Below, in pieces: positions 26,235 to 37,345 of a stretch of 64,000 bases of DNA. A program made the position numbers and the translations under genes. The notes under the pieces are model-generated. The model was not told the DNA's origin. It saw only the letters and a program-made list of their open reading frames with translations, and did no database searches. Origin of the DNA: Prinia subflava (Eukaryota; Chordata; Aves; Passeriformes; Cisticolidae). Positions within the stretch are counted from its first letter, which is position 1. Every line of letters starts with the position of its first letter. Location of the stretch: positions 142,534,102 to 142,598,101 of the forward strand of contig NC_086247.1 in NCBI RefSeq assembly GCF_021018805.1, in the 5' to 3' direction.

Positions 26235-26812
26235 TGACCTAAATCTCTGAGCCAAGAGCCAAACAGTCAAGTCTTGTCTGGAACTTCTCCCAGTGTGATG
26301 TGGGGAGAGACTTGGAAGAGTATGAGTGAGAAAACTCGTGGGTAGAGATAAAGACAGTTCAGCAGGTAAAGCAAAAGCCTTGTAAAGAAGCAAAGCAAAG
26401 CAAGGAATTCATTCACCATTTCCCACCAACTGACAGGAGTTCAGCCATCCCCAGGACAGCAGGGATGTCACATAACAGGGACAGGGAAGACAAACCCCTC
26501 TGGATGTTCCCCTCTTCTTTCTTCTTCCCCTGGCTGTTACTGCTGAGCAGGGTGTCAGGAGCTGTGGGACACCCTTGGGTCACTGGGGCCAGCTGTCCCC
26601 GTGTGTCCCCTCCCAGCCCCTTGTGCCCCTCAGTGTCCTTGCTGCTGGGCTGGGCTGGCAGGCAGAAAAGGCCTCGACTCCGTGTCAGCCCTGCTCAGCA
26701 ATAACCAAAACATCCCTGTGTTATCAGCACTCCTCCTCACAAATCCAGAGTGTAGCCCCAAACCAATTACTGCAAAGAAAATTAACTCTACCCAGCCAAA
26801 ACCAGCAGAGCA
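26235..26812 (-). mobile_element. Avian ERVL-like solo LTR, minus strand
   Basis: Read on the minus strand, the element begins TGCTCTGCTGGTTTTGGCTG at 26812. It passes through AGAGTTAATTTTCTTTGCAG, TGATAACACAGGGATGTTTT and GGTTATTGCTGAGCAGGG, then ACAGCTGGCCCC. It continues with GTGAATGAATTCCTTGC, AAACTGTCTTTATCTC-like wording and ACGAGTTTTCTCACTC. The extreme 3' end near 26235 is too diverged to fix. A GC-rich middle segment produces several accidental open frames on both strands. It is the closest relative in this window of the LTR at 22943-23434, in opposite orientation. Confidence 0.82.
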
Positions 26813-28633
26813 GAGTGAGCTAGGAGAACTAGATTTTGTTGGATAACTGCTGCAGTACCTCTGACAAGGACACATTTCCCTCTGAATGAACCTTTTTGCA
26901 GTCAAAATTCATTCTTGCATGTACCTGCTCACTTTCTGAGTTTGTCTTCAAGAGTTAACACTGCCCTGCTCCCCAGTTTTGGTTTTTGGGGTTTTTTTTT
27001 TGCCTGTCTATGCTAGTTTATGCTAGCCATTTAATGAGAATCTTCTATCTAATTTTTCAGGGAATTCTTTGTTAAACAATTTGTATACAACACTATTTTT
27101 TTTTTATCCCTGCAGCAATCTTTTCTCCATGCTTTTTTTGCTGTTTATGTAAAACAATAAAATTCTTGACTTTCAATTTCTTCAGCTTGCAAGAATAAAA
27201 ACAAGTGTCAGGGGGTGTATTCTGATTCTTATTTTAATTTCCATTTTTATCTAGAATTGCTTTGACCAGAAATTATATTTTTAGTATTTTTTTACTTTTT
27301 TTTTTTCTTTCTGATATAGGGAAGGTATTAAACTTTCCTTTAGTTTCACTTTGGCTCAGGATCAATATTTCAACTACATTCATAACTTTGATAGATAGCA
27401 TTTGGCTGGCAGAGAGTATAAGAAGCAATATATTATTTTCCTCTAAAGAAGAATGGGAATCTGATCTGGAGATTACGCACTAAGCGGTGGTGAGGATTTA
27501 TTTCAATTCCCCTAAGAACCTGTTAGTATATAATTTGTTGTGTAGGATTTATTACCCTCCCAAGAGATTCCACTCGATGTGTAGGAACTCTTCCCTGGTG
27601 TACCCAAGGTGTGGATGGGTTTTCTCATTAATATGACACAGAGTTACCCCACTGCTCCCTCGGACATTTTCAGTCTTGGCTTTACTTGTCTCCATTAGCT
27701 TTTCCAAAGTAAGATCAATATGCTGTATCCCTCTGCTTTGATTACACTACCATATACAGATTTGTCTTTATTAAAAATGCAGCCAAAGTCATCAGTAGTA
27801 CCTCTCATGGTCACAAATCTTTAAACATGGATTCTTTAAAGGATAAAGTCCCAATAACAAATTCTTAAGACGCGTTTTATTTTCAAAAACTTTCTTTTTC
27901 CCACTATGTAGTTCATTGTTAGCATTCTGTGGAGACATTAAAATCTTCCTATCTGTATGGTATAATTGCTGTAGTTTTATAAAGCAATTATTTTAAAAGC
28001 ACTTTGAATTTCTAGCACAACATATATCTATGTCCTTGCTTTCCTCCCCAATTTGCTCTAAACCAGGACAATCTAATACTAAGCCTTAGGGTAACTTTAG
28101 CTGTGCATATACTCAAGACATTCATAACCACATCCATTATCTATTGAAATCTACATAAAAATTCCCTATGAATTTGGTGAATATCAAATCAAGGAGATTT
28201 TTTTCTTTTTTTAATGATGCTGAAGGAGTTTCTTGTACATGGTCCTGTCATTGGCTTAAACCCTTCATTTGACATCTTATTTCCTCTTCTGCAAACAGAG
28301 CACATAAAACACCAAGCTCTTTTCATTTTAAAGCAGAACTTGAGATTTAGGAGAAATTATAGGAGATAAAGTTAGCAAAAACTTGTAGTTTATGAGTGTT
28401 GTAGGTATACAGCATCTGTAGTGGATGTGTAAATCATAGTTGAGTGGTTACAAGGGAAGGTTTTTTCCAACTCTACTTTTTAATAACTACAATTATCATT
28501 GAAATGATTTAAAACCCAACAATTTATTATCAAGTTCAGTGTTTCAGTTCTGTTAAAATAGAAACAAAGTTACAAAACTTGAATATGTCCTACTTTATGT
28601 AATATATATATATAAAATGAAAAACTTTGGCCA
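26813..28633. other. AT-rich noncoding sequence
   Basis: No gene or repeat family recognised. Short T runs occur near 26990 and 27090-27105 and 27295. Confidence 0.55.
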
Positions 28634-28846
28634 TGGAATCATAGAAACACAGATTACAAGGAACTTCCAGATATCACCTAGTGCAGCCTACCCTTTCAAG
28701 TAGGACTGTGCCAGCACCAGAGTGGTCAGTCACAGGTTTGTCTTAGCAAGGTGGGAGAGCTTCCAAGGACAGAAAGTTCACAACTCCCTAGAAAGCCTTT
28801 TCCAGCAAAACTGCAGCCTGACAGTGATTCCTTTCTCCTAATTTTC
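28634..28846 (-). mobile_element. CR1 LINE fragment, minus strand, diverged
   Basis: The plus strand reads TGGAATCATAGAAACACAGA, then AGGAACTTCCAGATATCACC and TAGTGCAGCCTACCC. Later come TTCACAACTCCCTAGAAAGC and CTTTTCCAGCAAAACTGCAG, in the order of a reverse-complement CR1 3' UTR. Many substitutions show it is an old copy. No coding part remains. Confidence 0.72.
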
Positions 28847-31800
28847 AAACTAATCATCTGAAATCATAGTTTGTGGCCATTTTCAGAAATGTTATAGGAT
28901 TGAAATTCATATTTACATACATATATATATATCTTGGAAATTATTAAAAACTCCTTAAAAGCCAAAGTGGAGACTATGTGTGCAGAAAGCATGACCAAAG
29001 ATGTCCAGGGATAAATGACCACCTTTGCCAATGCTTCCTTCTCCAGCCACCTTTCTGTTGTCCATACATGTGTTCTAATGATGTGCCTTGTAGTCATTCC
29101 TCATCTGTTGTTGTTTTTTTTTGAAAGCAAAATCTTATTTTTTCTGCTTCATTATGTTTCCTACAAGTATTTTTATGTTGAGGAATGGCTTCATATGAGT
29201 GATGGAGTCGATTGAAACAGCAAACATAAGAAAACTCAAGTGTCAAAATAATTAACCTGTGTGCAGCCTCAGTTAGTCTATTCTTCAGCAGAGTGAGAAC
29301 CAGAGGAGTTTGTTTTGAATGGTAATGCCAGAATGAACAAATCCCATGGCAGAGAATGGTTTTGGAAAGTGAATTTGGTCATCACAAAAAATTCAAGCAG
29401 AGATGCAAAAGAGGTCAAAAATTCACATAACATGTTTGGAGCTTGTCTTGGCATCCTGAGCGGAGCAGAAAGCTGATATAGGAACATCTCTGAAGGGAAA
29501 CACTCCTATTAATTGCAAAGAATCTTCATACAAGGATACTCATATTGCTCAAATGTGTCAGGGCAAAAGGAAAGGCTGTGTAATTTTTCCACAAAAATAT
29601 TTACCTCAGTGTAATTGCAATGGCAACTGTTAATGAAATAAAGCTATTCATCCCTGCCATCATAGCCCAGATTAAATGGCCCTAAAATCACTGAAACAGC
29701 ATTTCTGTGATTAGGCTGATGGGTATTTACAGTCCTTAATGAAACATTATATAGTCATTTGTGCAAAGCATGAGCATATTGTGTACTGAAATTGTCACAT
29801 AGCCAAGTTAAAATTAACCAGGGTACAGATAGGATCTCAGCAGCATGCCATGTTATGAAATTAAAAAAAAAAAAAAACTAAAACAAAACAACTAAAACCC
29901 AAAACCTTGCAAAAAGTGTAATAATTTTTAATTTTTGTGATTTTTTATCTCTAAACTTGTATAAAATGTTTTAAAGCTTACTTAATAACAACCTTACAGA
30001 ATGTTATTATTATATATTGTTGCCTTTTATGTAAAGTATTACACTGAAAAGAAAGGAAAAACCACTCTGATTTTCTATACTCAGAGGTAGAAGAACTGAC
30101 TAATCATGTTGGTTTATTACTGGGACCCCGATTTTCCTTTTTTTCTCCTAGGGTGCACTTTTCATTTTCTAGTCGATATAAGGTTATTACAAGTTTTATA
30201 ATTTCTTTGGGACATGTCTAAGGCCACTTTTTCTCTACCATATGGAGTGCTCCTCCTCAACTTTGCTGAACGCATAGCTGTAACTTTTTCTATACAGTGA
30301 CTGAACTGTGGTCTGTGGATGTCAAAACACTCAGATTTGGGTAAGATGGAGAGTTGTCTGTTGCATTTTTATTTTTATTAATTAAAGAGCAGAATGTTGA
30401 GATAGTTCATCTGCTTTCCCCATAACCTTGATTTTCTAATTTCTCTTCAGTTGCAGTGCAGTAACTCTGCTTTCTTTAGCCCTGTCCTGACCCTGCCATT
30501 GGTTGTTTGAATTCAAAATTAGGACTCAGATTCAGGTAAAGAACCCTAAACACGTGTCAGACTTTGAACTACATGTTGTAGTCAAAGGAGAGGCTGCTGT
30601 CAGTGGAGCCTGAATAATGTGCCAGCTCACTCTGGAGTAAGTACCTGATTAATTTATTCAGGGGAATCCCTCCCCAGCTGTCTGCATCTCCTGCTGTCTG
30701 GTATATGTTTTCATGTGTCCAGACTAAGGAGCTTGGACATTGCCTCTTGACTCTTGATTTTATCTCTTGAGCTCAAGCTATGGGGACTCATGTACTCAGT
30801 GCAGGAAGGTCTTATTTCTGTGTTTGGTAACAGCTAACATGAGATCATTCTGCCTGCAGCTGAACAGAGAAGAGCCAGCTGGCAGCCAACAGCTCTCCTT
30901 TTGCTTTCTGTACAAATTGCCCAACACAGCCAGGCCACTGCTATTTCAGCTTTCAAATCCTAACTCAGATCCTCTCAGATCCTAACATTCTGTGGTCTTT
31001 TCTGTGTGTGGGTGGTGGATGTTTTGTCACTGCCTTACCTTCCTGGAATAAAATGCTCTCCCTGACAGCTTTTTATGTATTACAGATGATTAACATTTGT
31101 CTAAAAATATTCCGGCCATGCTTCCATTTAGTTAGTTTTCCCAGATATTCTAAGAACTGGAGACATCATAGTCTGTTCAGTGAGAATAGGAATTGCCGGG
31201 AAAAACCTTCTGAAATCCTTTTGGACAGTTCCAACCAAACCCAACAAGAGTGTATAATGTATAATGAAATGCCATATTCCTTTATTCAAAGAAGTCTGTC
31301 AGCAAATTTTTAAATCCATGTGAGTTAATTGAAAATATATAACTGTAAAGTTCTGAAACAAGTCCTTAGCTACTTTTTTGATATTGAGTTCAGCAGTCTA
31401 CTCTTATGGGTGTTGAGGTCTAGCTGGGGGGTAAGACCAAAGCAGTGATCTGAGGTTACATCTTGTTTATTGTCAGAGCACTTTACAACCCAAAGGACTT
31501 GCTTATGAGTTGCAGAGTTTGCAATAAGCTAATTCACAGATTGACTACAGGTTAAAAAAAAAAAGCAACACTGCTTCAAGAAAAGCACAATAGTCAGCAC
31601 CTTGTCCCTGAAGTTATTTTACAAGTACCTAAAACCCCACAAAAACAACTTAAGTGTGATTAGTTACCTGAGATTTCACAAAAAAATCCTAAATAAAAGT
31701 TTTGCCAGACGCTTAGGTTTGTTAACATACCAGTGAAAATTAAACCCACTGCTCCTCTGGACTGAATGCTTCAGTGCAGTACTTTAAGACTTGAACTGTT

Positions 31801-32284
31801 TGTTTAATGGGCTGTGAGATCTTCCCCATCTTCTATTCATAGAAAAAATAAATAATATTTGTGTTAATTTTTTTAAAAAGCAACAACTCTAATTCTAGTT
31901 AAATCTCTGTCTATGCTGAAAATTAGGATTTTGTCGGTACAGTCATCTGTCTGTTAGAATATATAAAGGTGAAACACGCCAGTATTTCAATAGAAGACAT
32001 GCCCAGGAATAAAGGGCCTTCCTCTCATTAAGAAATAAAACCTTGGCATCATTGTATGTCTTGTGGGTTTAATAAAAGGCAAATAAAATTTCTGGGAACC
32101 AAAGTGTAGCGTCCATGCAAGCCAGAACAACTTCCTGCTGATTTTGAAGAAAAGCTCCAGGAGAGGGAAAAGTGAAAATCAAGGAAAAGGTTCACAAGGA
32201 ACCATCAAGACTACCCAGCAAAGCCAGAGTGGGGTTTTTAAACCCAGTGTTGCAGAATGTGCAGTGCAAAGTTAGAAAACAGAA
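28847..32284. other. Noncoding sequence with a possible conserved element
   Basis: AT-rich sequence with an AT dinucleotide stretch at about 28919-28932 and an A run at about 29861-29876. The interval 29600-29860 is compositionally mixed, with homeodomain-type TTAAT/ATTAA words, and might be a conserved noncoding element (see findings). No coding gene is supported. Confidence 0.5.
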
Positions 32285-32358
32285 AGAAATACCTGGTGAA
32301 GCTACTCTAAGCACTTCTTTAAGAAATACCTGGTGAAGCTACTCCAAGCACTTCTTTT
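32285..32358. repeat. 37-bp tandem duplication, two copies
   Basis: The unit begins AGAAATACCTGGTGAAGCTA at 32285 and again at 32322. The copies differ at one internal base (CTCTAAG versus CTCCAAG) and at the last base. This is a recent local duplication in unique sequence. The unit belongs to no recognised family. Confidence 0.92.
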
Positions 32359-33299
32359 GCCATTGACCATTGTCACAGAGGAGACTCAGAAGGTGTCTCA
32401 GTAGCTGTCCATGTTTGTTCTCCCCATGGATAAATTTCTGTTCTAGTATAAGGCAACATGGAGCACACGCCCAGATTAAATCCATGAGTGGCTTAATACA
32501 GTTTTCAGTTTTATACTCTCCCAATTCTTCATGGTTGCTCAATTATTTTCTCTTCCCTGAAACAGCCTCAACTTTCTTCATATGGAACCTAACCTGGTTC
32601 CAAAAACATAAATTCATCACTTTGCCCTTTGTCACTTTTCTCAGCATGGCTTCTACACAGCTTGACTGACACCATGGCCCTATTGCCATGATCCCAGGCT
32701 GCCTTTTCCTGCCATGCTACCTCAGCTGTGGCCACTTTTACTTGTGGAGGAGGTGGTGTAGGCAGGTGTTCTGCACATATAATGAAAGATAAAGGTGCTA
32801 GGTAGGCCAAACATTGGCTTATCGTGTTTTGATGGGATGAGCATATGGGTTTAAAGACTGCTTTTGGTCCTACCACTAAAAAGCCATGTAGAAATTGGTC
32901 CTTCTATCCCAGGACCATACAGCAGAGCAGAGATGCTTTCTTTGTAGTAAATTCCAGGAAACTTGCAACACATGTGGTTAATTTTTTTTTAATTTTTTTT
33001 TTTTAATTCTTGTCTTCTCTATTCTCTTTTCCCCATTTCTTTGAAAATGATTAAGAAAAAAAAGTTATTGAAAATTTAATATTTAAAATCTTTTGTCCAA
33101 AATATAGGTAATTTCTCTTATTAAAGCCTGAACTAGGTCCCCTATTCTCTGGAGAATATAAAAATCTCCAGAGATGCCACAGTAAAAGCTGAGTTAATGA
33201 TTCTGATCAAGCAGCAACAATATACTGTGTTTTTTTCAACAGTTCTTATTGAAACTTGTTTTAAGATGTGATTTTTTTTGGAAGGGAGGGGGATTAATG

Positions 33300-33640
33300 G
33301 TGCGGGAGATGAGACTTTCAGGTAGGCCCTAACCTCTGTCAGATTGCAGGTGTAATTTACGGAGACCGAAGACCTTAACCCGAAATATTCAGGTCTAGAG
33401 GGAGGTCCAGGTCCTGGATCCTGTCCAGGACCAGGATCCCCCATGGCTCAAAGCACTCTCTGCAATCCTGTGGAATCATCAGATCTGCCAAGGGGGCTGG
33501 AGACCTTTGTTTCAGGATAATGGATGGGTGGAGGGGTGTCTGCAGGGCCTGGCCTGGTGACAGCCCTGGAAGAGCAGTGATTCACTCTGCTCAGGTCACC
33601 AGGGGCATAATTCTGATAGGGCCACTCTTGCAATCAAAGT
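33300..33640. other. GC-richer unassigned block with overlapping palindromes
   Basis: The block is richer in GC than its flanks and includes CpG steps near 33360-33383. It holds two overlapping perfect inverted repeats at 33410-33432 and 33416-33439. Minus-strand open frames of 60-100 codons cross it without a recognisable domain. It could be an old transposon fragment or a lost exon-bearing segment; I cannot tell. Confidence 0.35.
33410..33439. repeat. Overlapping perfect inverted repeats (9 bp and 8 bp arms)
   Basis: GGTCCTGGA (33410-33418) pairs with TCCAGGACC (33424-33432) over a 5-base loop. GGATCCTG (33416-33423) pairs with CAGGATCC (33432-33439) over an 8-base loop. The two hairpins are mutually exclusive because they share bases. 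Confidence 0.85.
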
Positions 33641-33764
33641 CTCATTTAAAAACTTGTGCTTTGAGACATCCATGTTCATATTTACAGCAATGGTAATTCT
33701 CCCAGAGATTCATGGAAATGTCTTTTCCTATCCTGCATGATAACTGTTTGTCCCCAGTGCAGAA

Positions 33765-33830
33765 GTGACACACCAGTGGCACACCAGTGGCACATCAGTG
33801 ACACACCAGTGACACACCAGTGGCATGCTG
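33765..33830. repeat. 11-bp minisatellite, about six units
   Basis: Units alternate between GTGACACACCA and GTGGCACACCA, starting at 33765, 33776, 33787, 33798, 33809 and 33820. The third unit has one extra change and the last decays to GTGGCATGCTG. The variation between A and G at the fourth base suggests copying within the array. Confidence 0.92.
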
Positions 33831-34012
33831 GTTTCCATCAGGGATATCTTCTGGTAAGGGCACAGCAGGGCCAGCAGCAGCACAAGTGTCTTTCTGCAGG
33901 TACTGGAGGAAGCTGAAGAAAGTTAGCATCAATGCAGAGGGGTGGGAACAATTCTTCCTGGAAAGATATTTTAAATCAAATCAAACCTTTATTGTGACAT
34001 TTTCCGACACAT

Positions 34013-34070
34013 TAAAAAATAAAAATAAAAATAAATAAATAATAAAAAATAATAAAAAAGAAGAAGAAAG
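34013..34070. repeat. A-rich low-complexity tract
   Basis: A run of AAAAT, AAAT and AAT units ending in GAAGAAGAAAG. Ordinary simple sequence. Confidence 0.85.
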
Positions 34071-34108
34071 TAAATGCACTTTAAAAATTTACTCTGGTGC
34101 TATGATAC

Positions 34109-34151
34109 ATGCAAATGAACCAAATCCTCTCTACATCTGACTTATTTGCAT
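34109..34151. promoter_or_regulatory. Paired octamer (POU-type) motifs, candidate enhancer element
   Basis: A perfect octamer ATGCAAAT lies at 34109-34116 and its reverse complement ATTTGCAT at 34144-34151, so the starts are 35 bases apart and the motifs point at each other. Octamers bind POU-domain factors such as Oct1. The surrounding 34095-34260 sequence is non-repetitive and of mixed composition. Whether it acts as an enhancer is inference, and AT-rich DNA makes such motifs fairly common by chance. Confidence 0.35.
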
Positions 34152-36886
34152 ATTGTGCATCAATAGGCTTTGAACTAGCATTAAGGTAAACAAAACAGAT
34201 TGACAAGCTTTCCATCACATTAAAATATTAGATCATGGCTCAGTGTTTACCTGGTAAGTTCAGAAATGTGGCACAATGACAAATGTCCCATGTCATTTAG
34301 AACCTATTTATTGGGGAATTATTGGATGCTCTCTCTCTCCCTTCTTTAGCTTTTCATTCAGTAAAACCCCACGTTTTGAAGCAGATAAGGACCTCAAATA
34401 CTCTATGAATGTTAGCAACATAAACCTTAGTAAAAAAAAACCCACAACACTTAGAGGTAATTATGTAACATCGCAGATGGCAGAATGGATCTGTAAAGAA
34501 TTTATTTGCTCAAAGGCACTTAACAATTTCGTAATACAGTGCACAAGTGTTCATTCTTTATTCAAACTGAAAGAACACTGCCAATTTATGGTGTAACCAT
34601 GCTCTGCCAATGTCCTATATAATGACATGGTTTTGTTTTCTATTATGGGCTTCTCCATTACTTGCCTTTCCCATTATCCACATGTTGTCAGCCAATGGCA
34701 GAGGCAGAGCCAACACTAAGGATAAAGACCATATTTAACTCCCAGTTCACAGGTTTTTGTTTCTTGATGGTATTTTTTTACTGAATTTAATTCTTTTATT
34801 TAACTTACAGTATTATTTACCACAGAGTTAAGCAGCCAGGGTTTCAGACTGAGAAGAAATGGAAGTGAAAAGAAAAAGTGTTAAATTCCTTTTTCTACCC
34901 TGGGAGAGTAGAGCAATTTAAAGTGCTCTCATACCATCATAATGTTAATTTCCCCCCCAGTGCTTTCTGGCATCTGGCTCTATTCCCCCATGCAAAGGAG
35001 CTTTACAGAGTAATTTGTCTCATTAGAATTTTTGTTCCTAAAATGTGAAAGGAAAATAAATGTACATAGTATCTGGCTCAATATATTGATGCATATAAAT
35101 ATAACAATAGATAGATTTAAATTTATTTCATAGAGGCAAGTATCTCTAAATAGTATTCATTCTCAAATTTAACCAGAAAGTCAGAAATTTGATCTGCAGT
35201 TATCTTTAGGACCTCAATTCAGCCTTCTTGAGTACAACAGTTACAATTCAGTCCTGCAGGAAACTGGAAAAATGGTAACAGGATTTCTTGAAAAATGTGA
35301 TGCTTTTTGGATTGGAGGATGAAGGACATCTTATAGATTGGATATTACTGCGTTTTTCACTTGCTCAAATAAAGTTCACTGGTGAAAACGCCTCTTAAAT
35401 GAAGAGTGGAACTGCTGAAGCTGCTTTAGGTAGAAATTACATCCAAAAAACCCCAGCAAAAAAGCCAAGCTTTTCTATATTTTTTTTCTTTGGTACAGAA
35501 ATAGCAGACAAGTGCTGAAAAACATGAAATACTTTACTACACCAGGAAAATGTGTAATCCTGCATGCTCTTCAGCTGTATTGGATCCACATGATCTGCTG
35601 TGGTCTGCAGTGGTGAAGTGCTGCAGGTGCTGCCCCCTGTGACTGCAGGATCTGCAGCAGATGTCAGTGACAGCCCCCAGTTTTCTGCATGCTTCAATAA
35701 GAAACATTAATGGCTTGCTGAGAAGGACTGTCTTGTTTATGTTGGTGTTTTTATACATAGTCTATTAAATTGTAAACATTCCCCCTTGATATTAAACCCT
35801 CTGCACTTAAATTATAGTTATTCTACGAATAAGAGCATTCTGATACAGCATTTAGAGAAAGTGTGTCTGTGTGCGCATGCTTTTTGAAAGGCAACCTTCC
35901 CTGTATCTCCTTGCACCCTTCAGGTAACATACAAAAAAAAAAAGGCTAAAGAAATGATGGAAAACAGGAAGGGGGAAAAAGGCAGTATCCCCTTTCAACT
36001 TTTCAAACAGATTTTTTTTTGTTTGTTTCTGACAAATTTAATTAGAGAAAGAAATAGTTCTAAATTATGTTACCTGCTATTTTTTTTAATTCTTGAAATT
36101 GCTTTACATCAAAAAGAGTATTACAGATCCCTAGATGTGTTTGATATAATCAGAGCAGAGTTATTTAAAGGTCTCAGTGGACTGCTAGCCTATCTAGATA
36201 GAATTATATTTTGCAATCCCTGATGAACAAAAGTCCGTCAAGGACTTAAAAAGCTAGAGATGAAGGACTATACTTCAGCTAGGGCAAGTGTAAGCTAAAA
36301 ATGACTAAACGTAGGCATTTGGGAAATGTGTCAATCCTGACTGCTCAAAAATAGAAATAATTATGTAAATCTTGGCTCCAAACCAGAAAATGGGTGAGTT
36401 AGAAAGGTTGTTAAGTATGGTCACATACTCCAGTAAATTAATTCAATCTCCTGTCAGAGATTAGAGATCCCTTATGAAGGTGCTAAAAAGATAAATTGCT
36501 GAGTGGCAATTTGGGTCAGCCCAGCTTAGCTCGTTCAGTGCTGGGAAATTGTGGGCTAGAGCTCTCTGCTCCAAATGTCTGAGTACCCAGGCAGGCAATT
36601 ACAGCCCCTGAGGAGCAGCAAGAGCAGCGAGGCGTGGTTGCTTCCCAGACCTGCTCACAGTGAACAAAATGTTCACCCTTAAAACAGCTCCTGTTGCACA
36701 TGAAAAGAGACTGAGTAAATTGGAAAAGGAAGATGGAAGGACTCTGATACAGGTGTCCATTTTTTTCTGTCATAGTTTAAATTTATTTCATGGTTTATGG
36801 ACAAAGGACTTCCAGTTGTTCCCACCACAGAAAATCAGAACATTAAATATGAGATCTGTAGGATAGAAAAGAACACAATCTTTCTG
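34152..36886. other. Noncoding sequence, no gene recognised
   Basis: Unique sequence with a GC-richer patch at about 35540-35690 and another at 36520-36660. None matches a repeat family or gene that I know. A short A run lies near 35932-35944. Confidence 0.5.
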
Positions 36887-36918
36887 CATTGTATGATTTG
36901 ATAAATAATCATACAATG
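36887..36918. repeat. Perfect 12-bp hairpin with 8-base loop
   Basis: CATTGTATGATT (36887-36898) and AATCATACAATG (36907-36918) are perfect reverse complements. They flank the loop TGATAAAT. No recognised transposon ends, tRNA boxes or terminator runs adjoin it. Confidence 0.88.
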
Positions 36919-37123
36919 AGTATTTAGGAGCAAATAGTGTTTTCACCACTTGGATCCAACTTTCACTCACCCAAAGAAAGGTTGAGTGGAGAAAACATCT
37001 GTAGCATTTTATAAACATGAATTATAAACTGCATTCCACCTCTCATGTGTCTGAAATAAAGCCTTATGCTCTTCAGAAGGGAACTTTCAATGAAATCACT
37101 CTAGTTTCTGAGTAGCTAATAGA

Positions 37124-37345
37124 GCACTGTGTCCAGTTTTGTATTTAAAGACATTTTCACCTATTGTCATGGTGGCCAAACACTGGAAGAGGTTGCCCAG
37201 AGAAACTGTAAATCTCCTTCCATGCAAACATTCCAGACTTGATTGGAACAGAGAAACCTGGTTGGAGGTGAACAGAGAAACCTCTCCTTTGAGGAGGTGC
37301 TTAGATTACATGACAGCAGGAGGTCCTTTCTAATCAAAATTATCT
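37124..37345 (+). mobile_element. CR1 LINE fragment, plus strand, internally deleted
   Basis: The block begins ACTGTGTCCAGTTTTGTAT, a CR1 coding-region word. It jumps to TGGCCAAACACTGGAAGAGG and TTGCCCAGAGAAACTGT, then to the GGAGGTCCTTTCTAATCAAA part of the 3' UTR. A 20-base-scale repeat of GAACAGAGAAACCT (about 37243 and 37270) lies within it. The order is that of a plus-strand CR1 with a large internal deletion; the ATTCTATG tail is lost. Confidence 0.7.

Noticed and set aside
26007..26905. Several 79-128 codon open frames on both strands
   Set aside because: They cover or overlap the minus-strand LTR and have no recognisable protein family.
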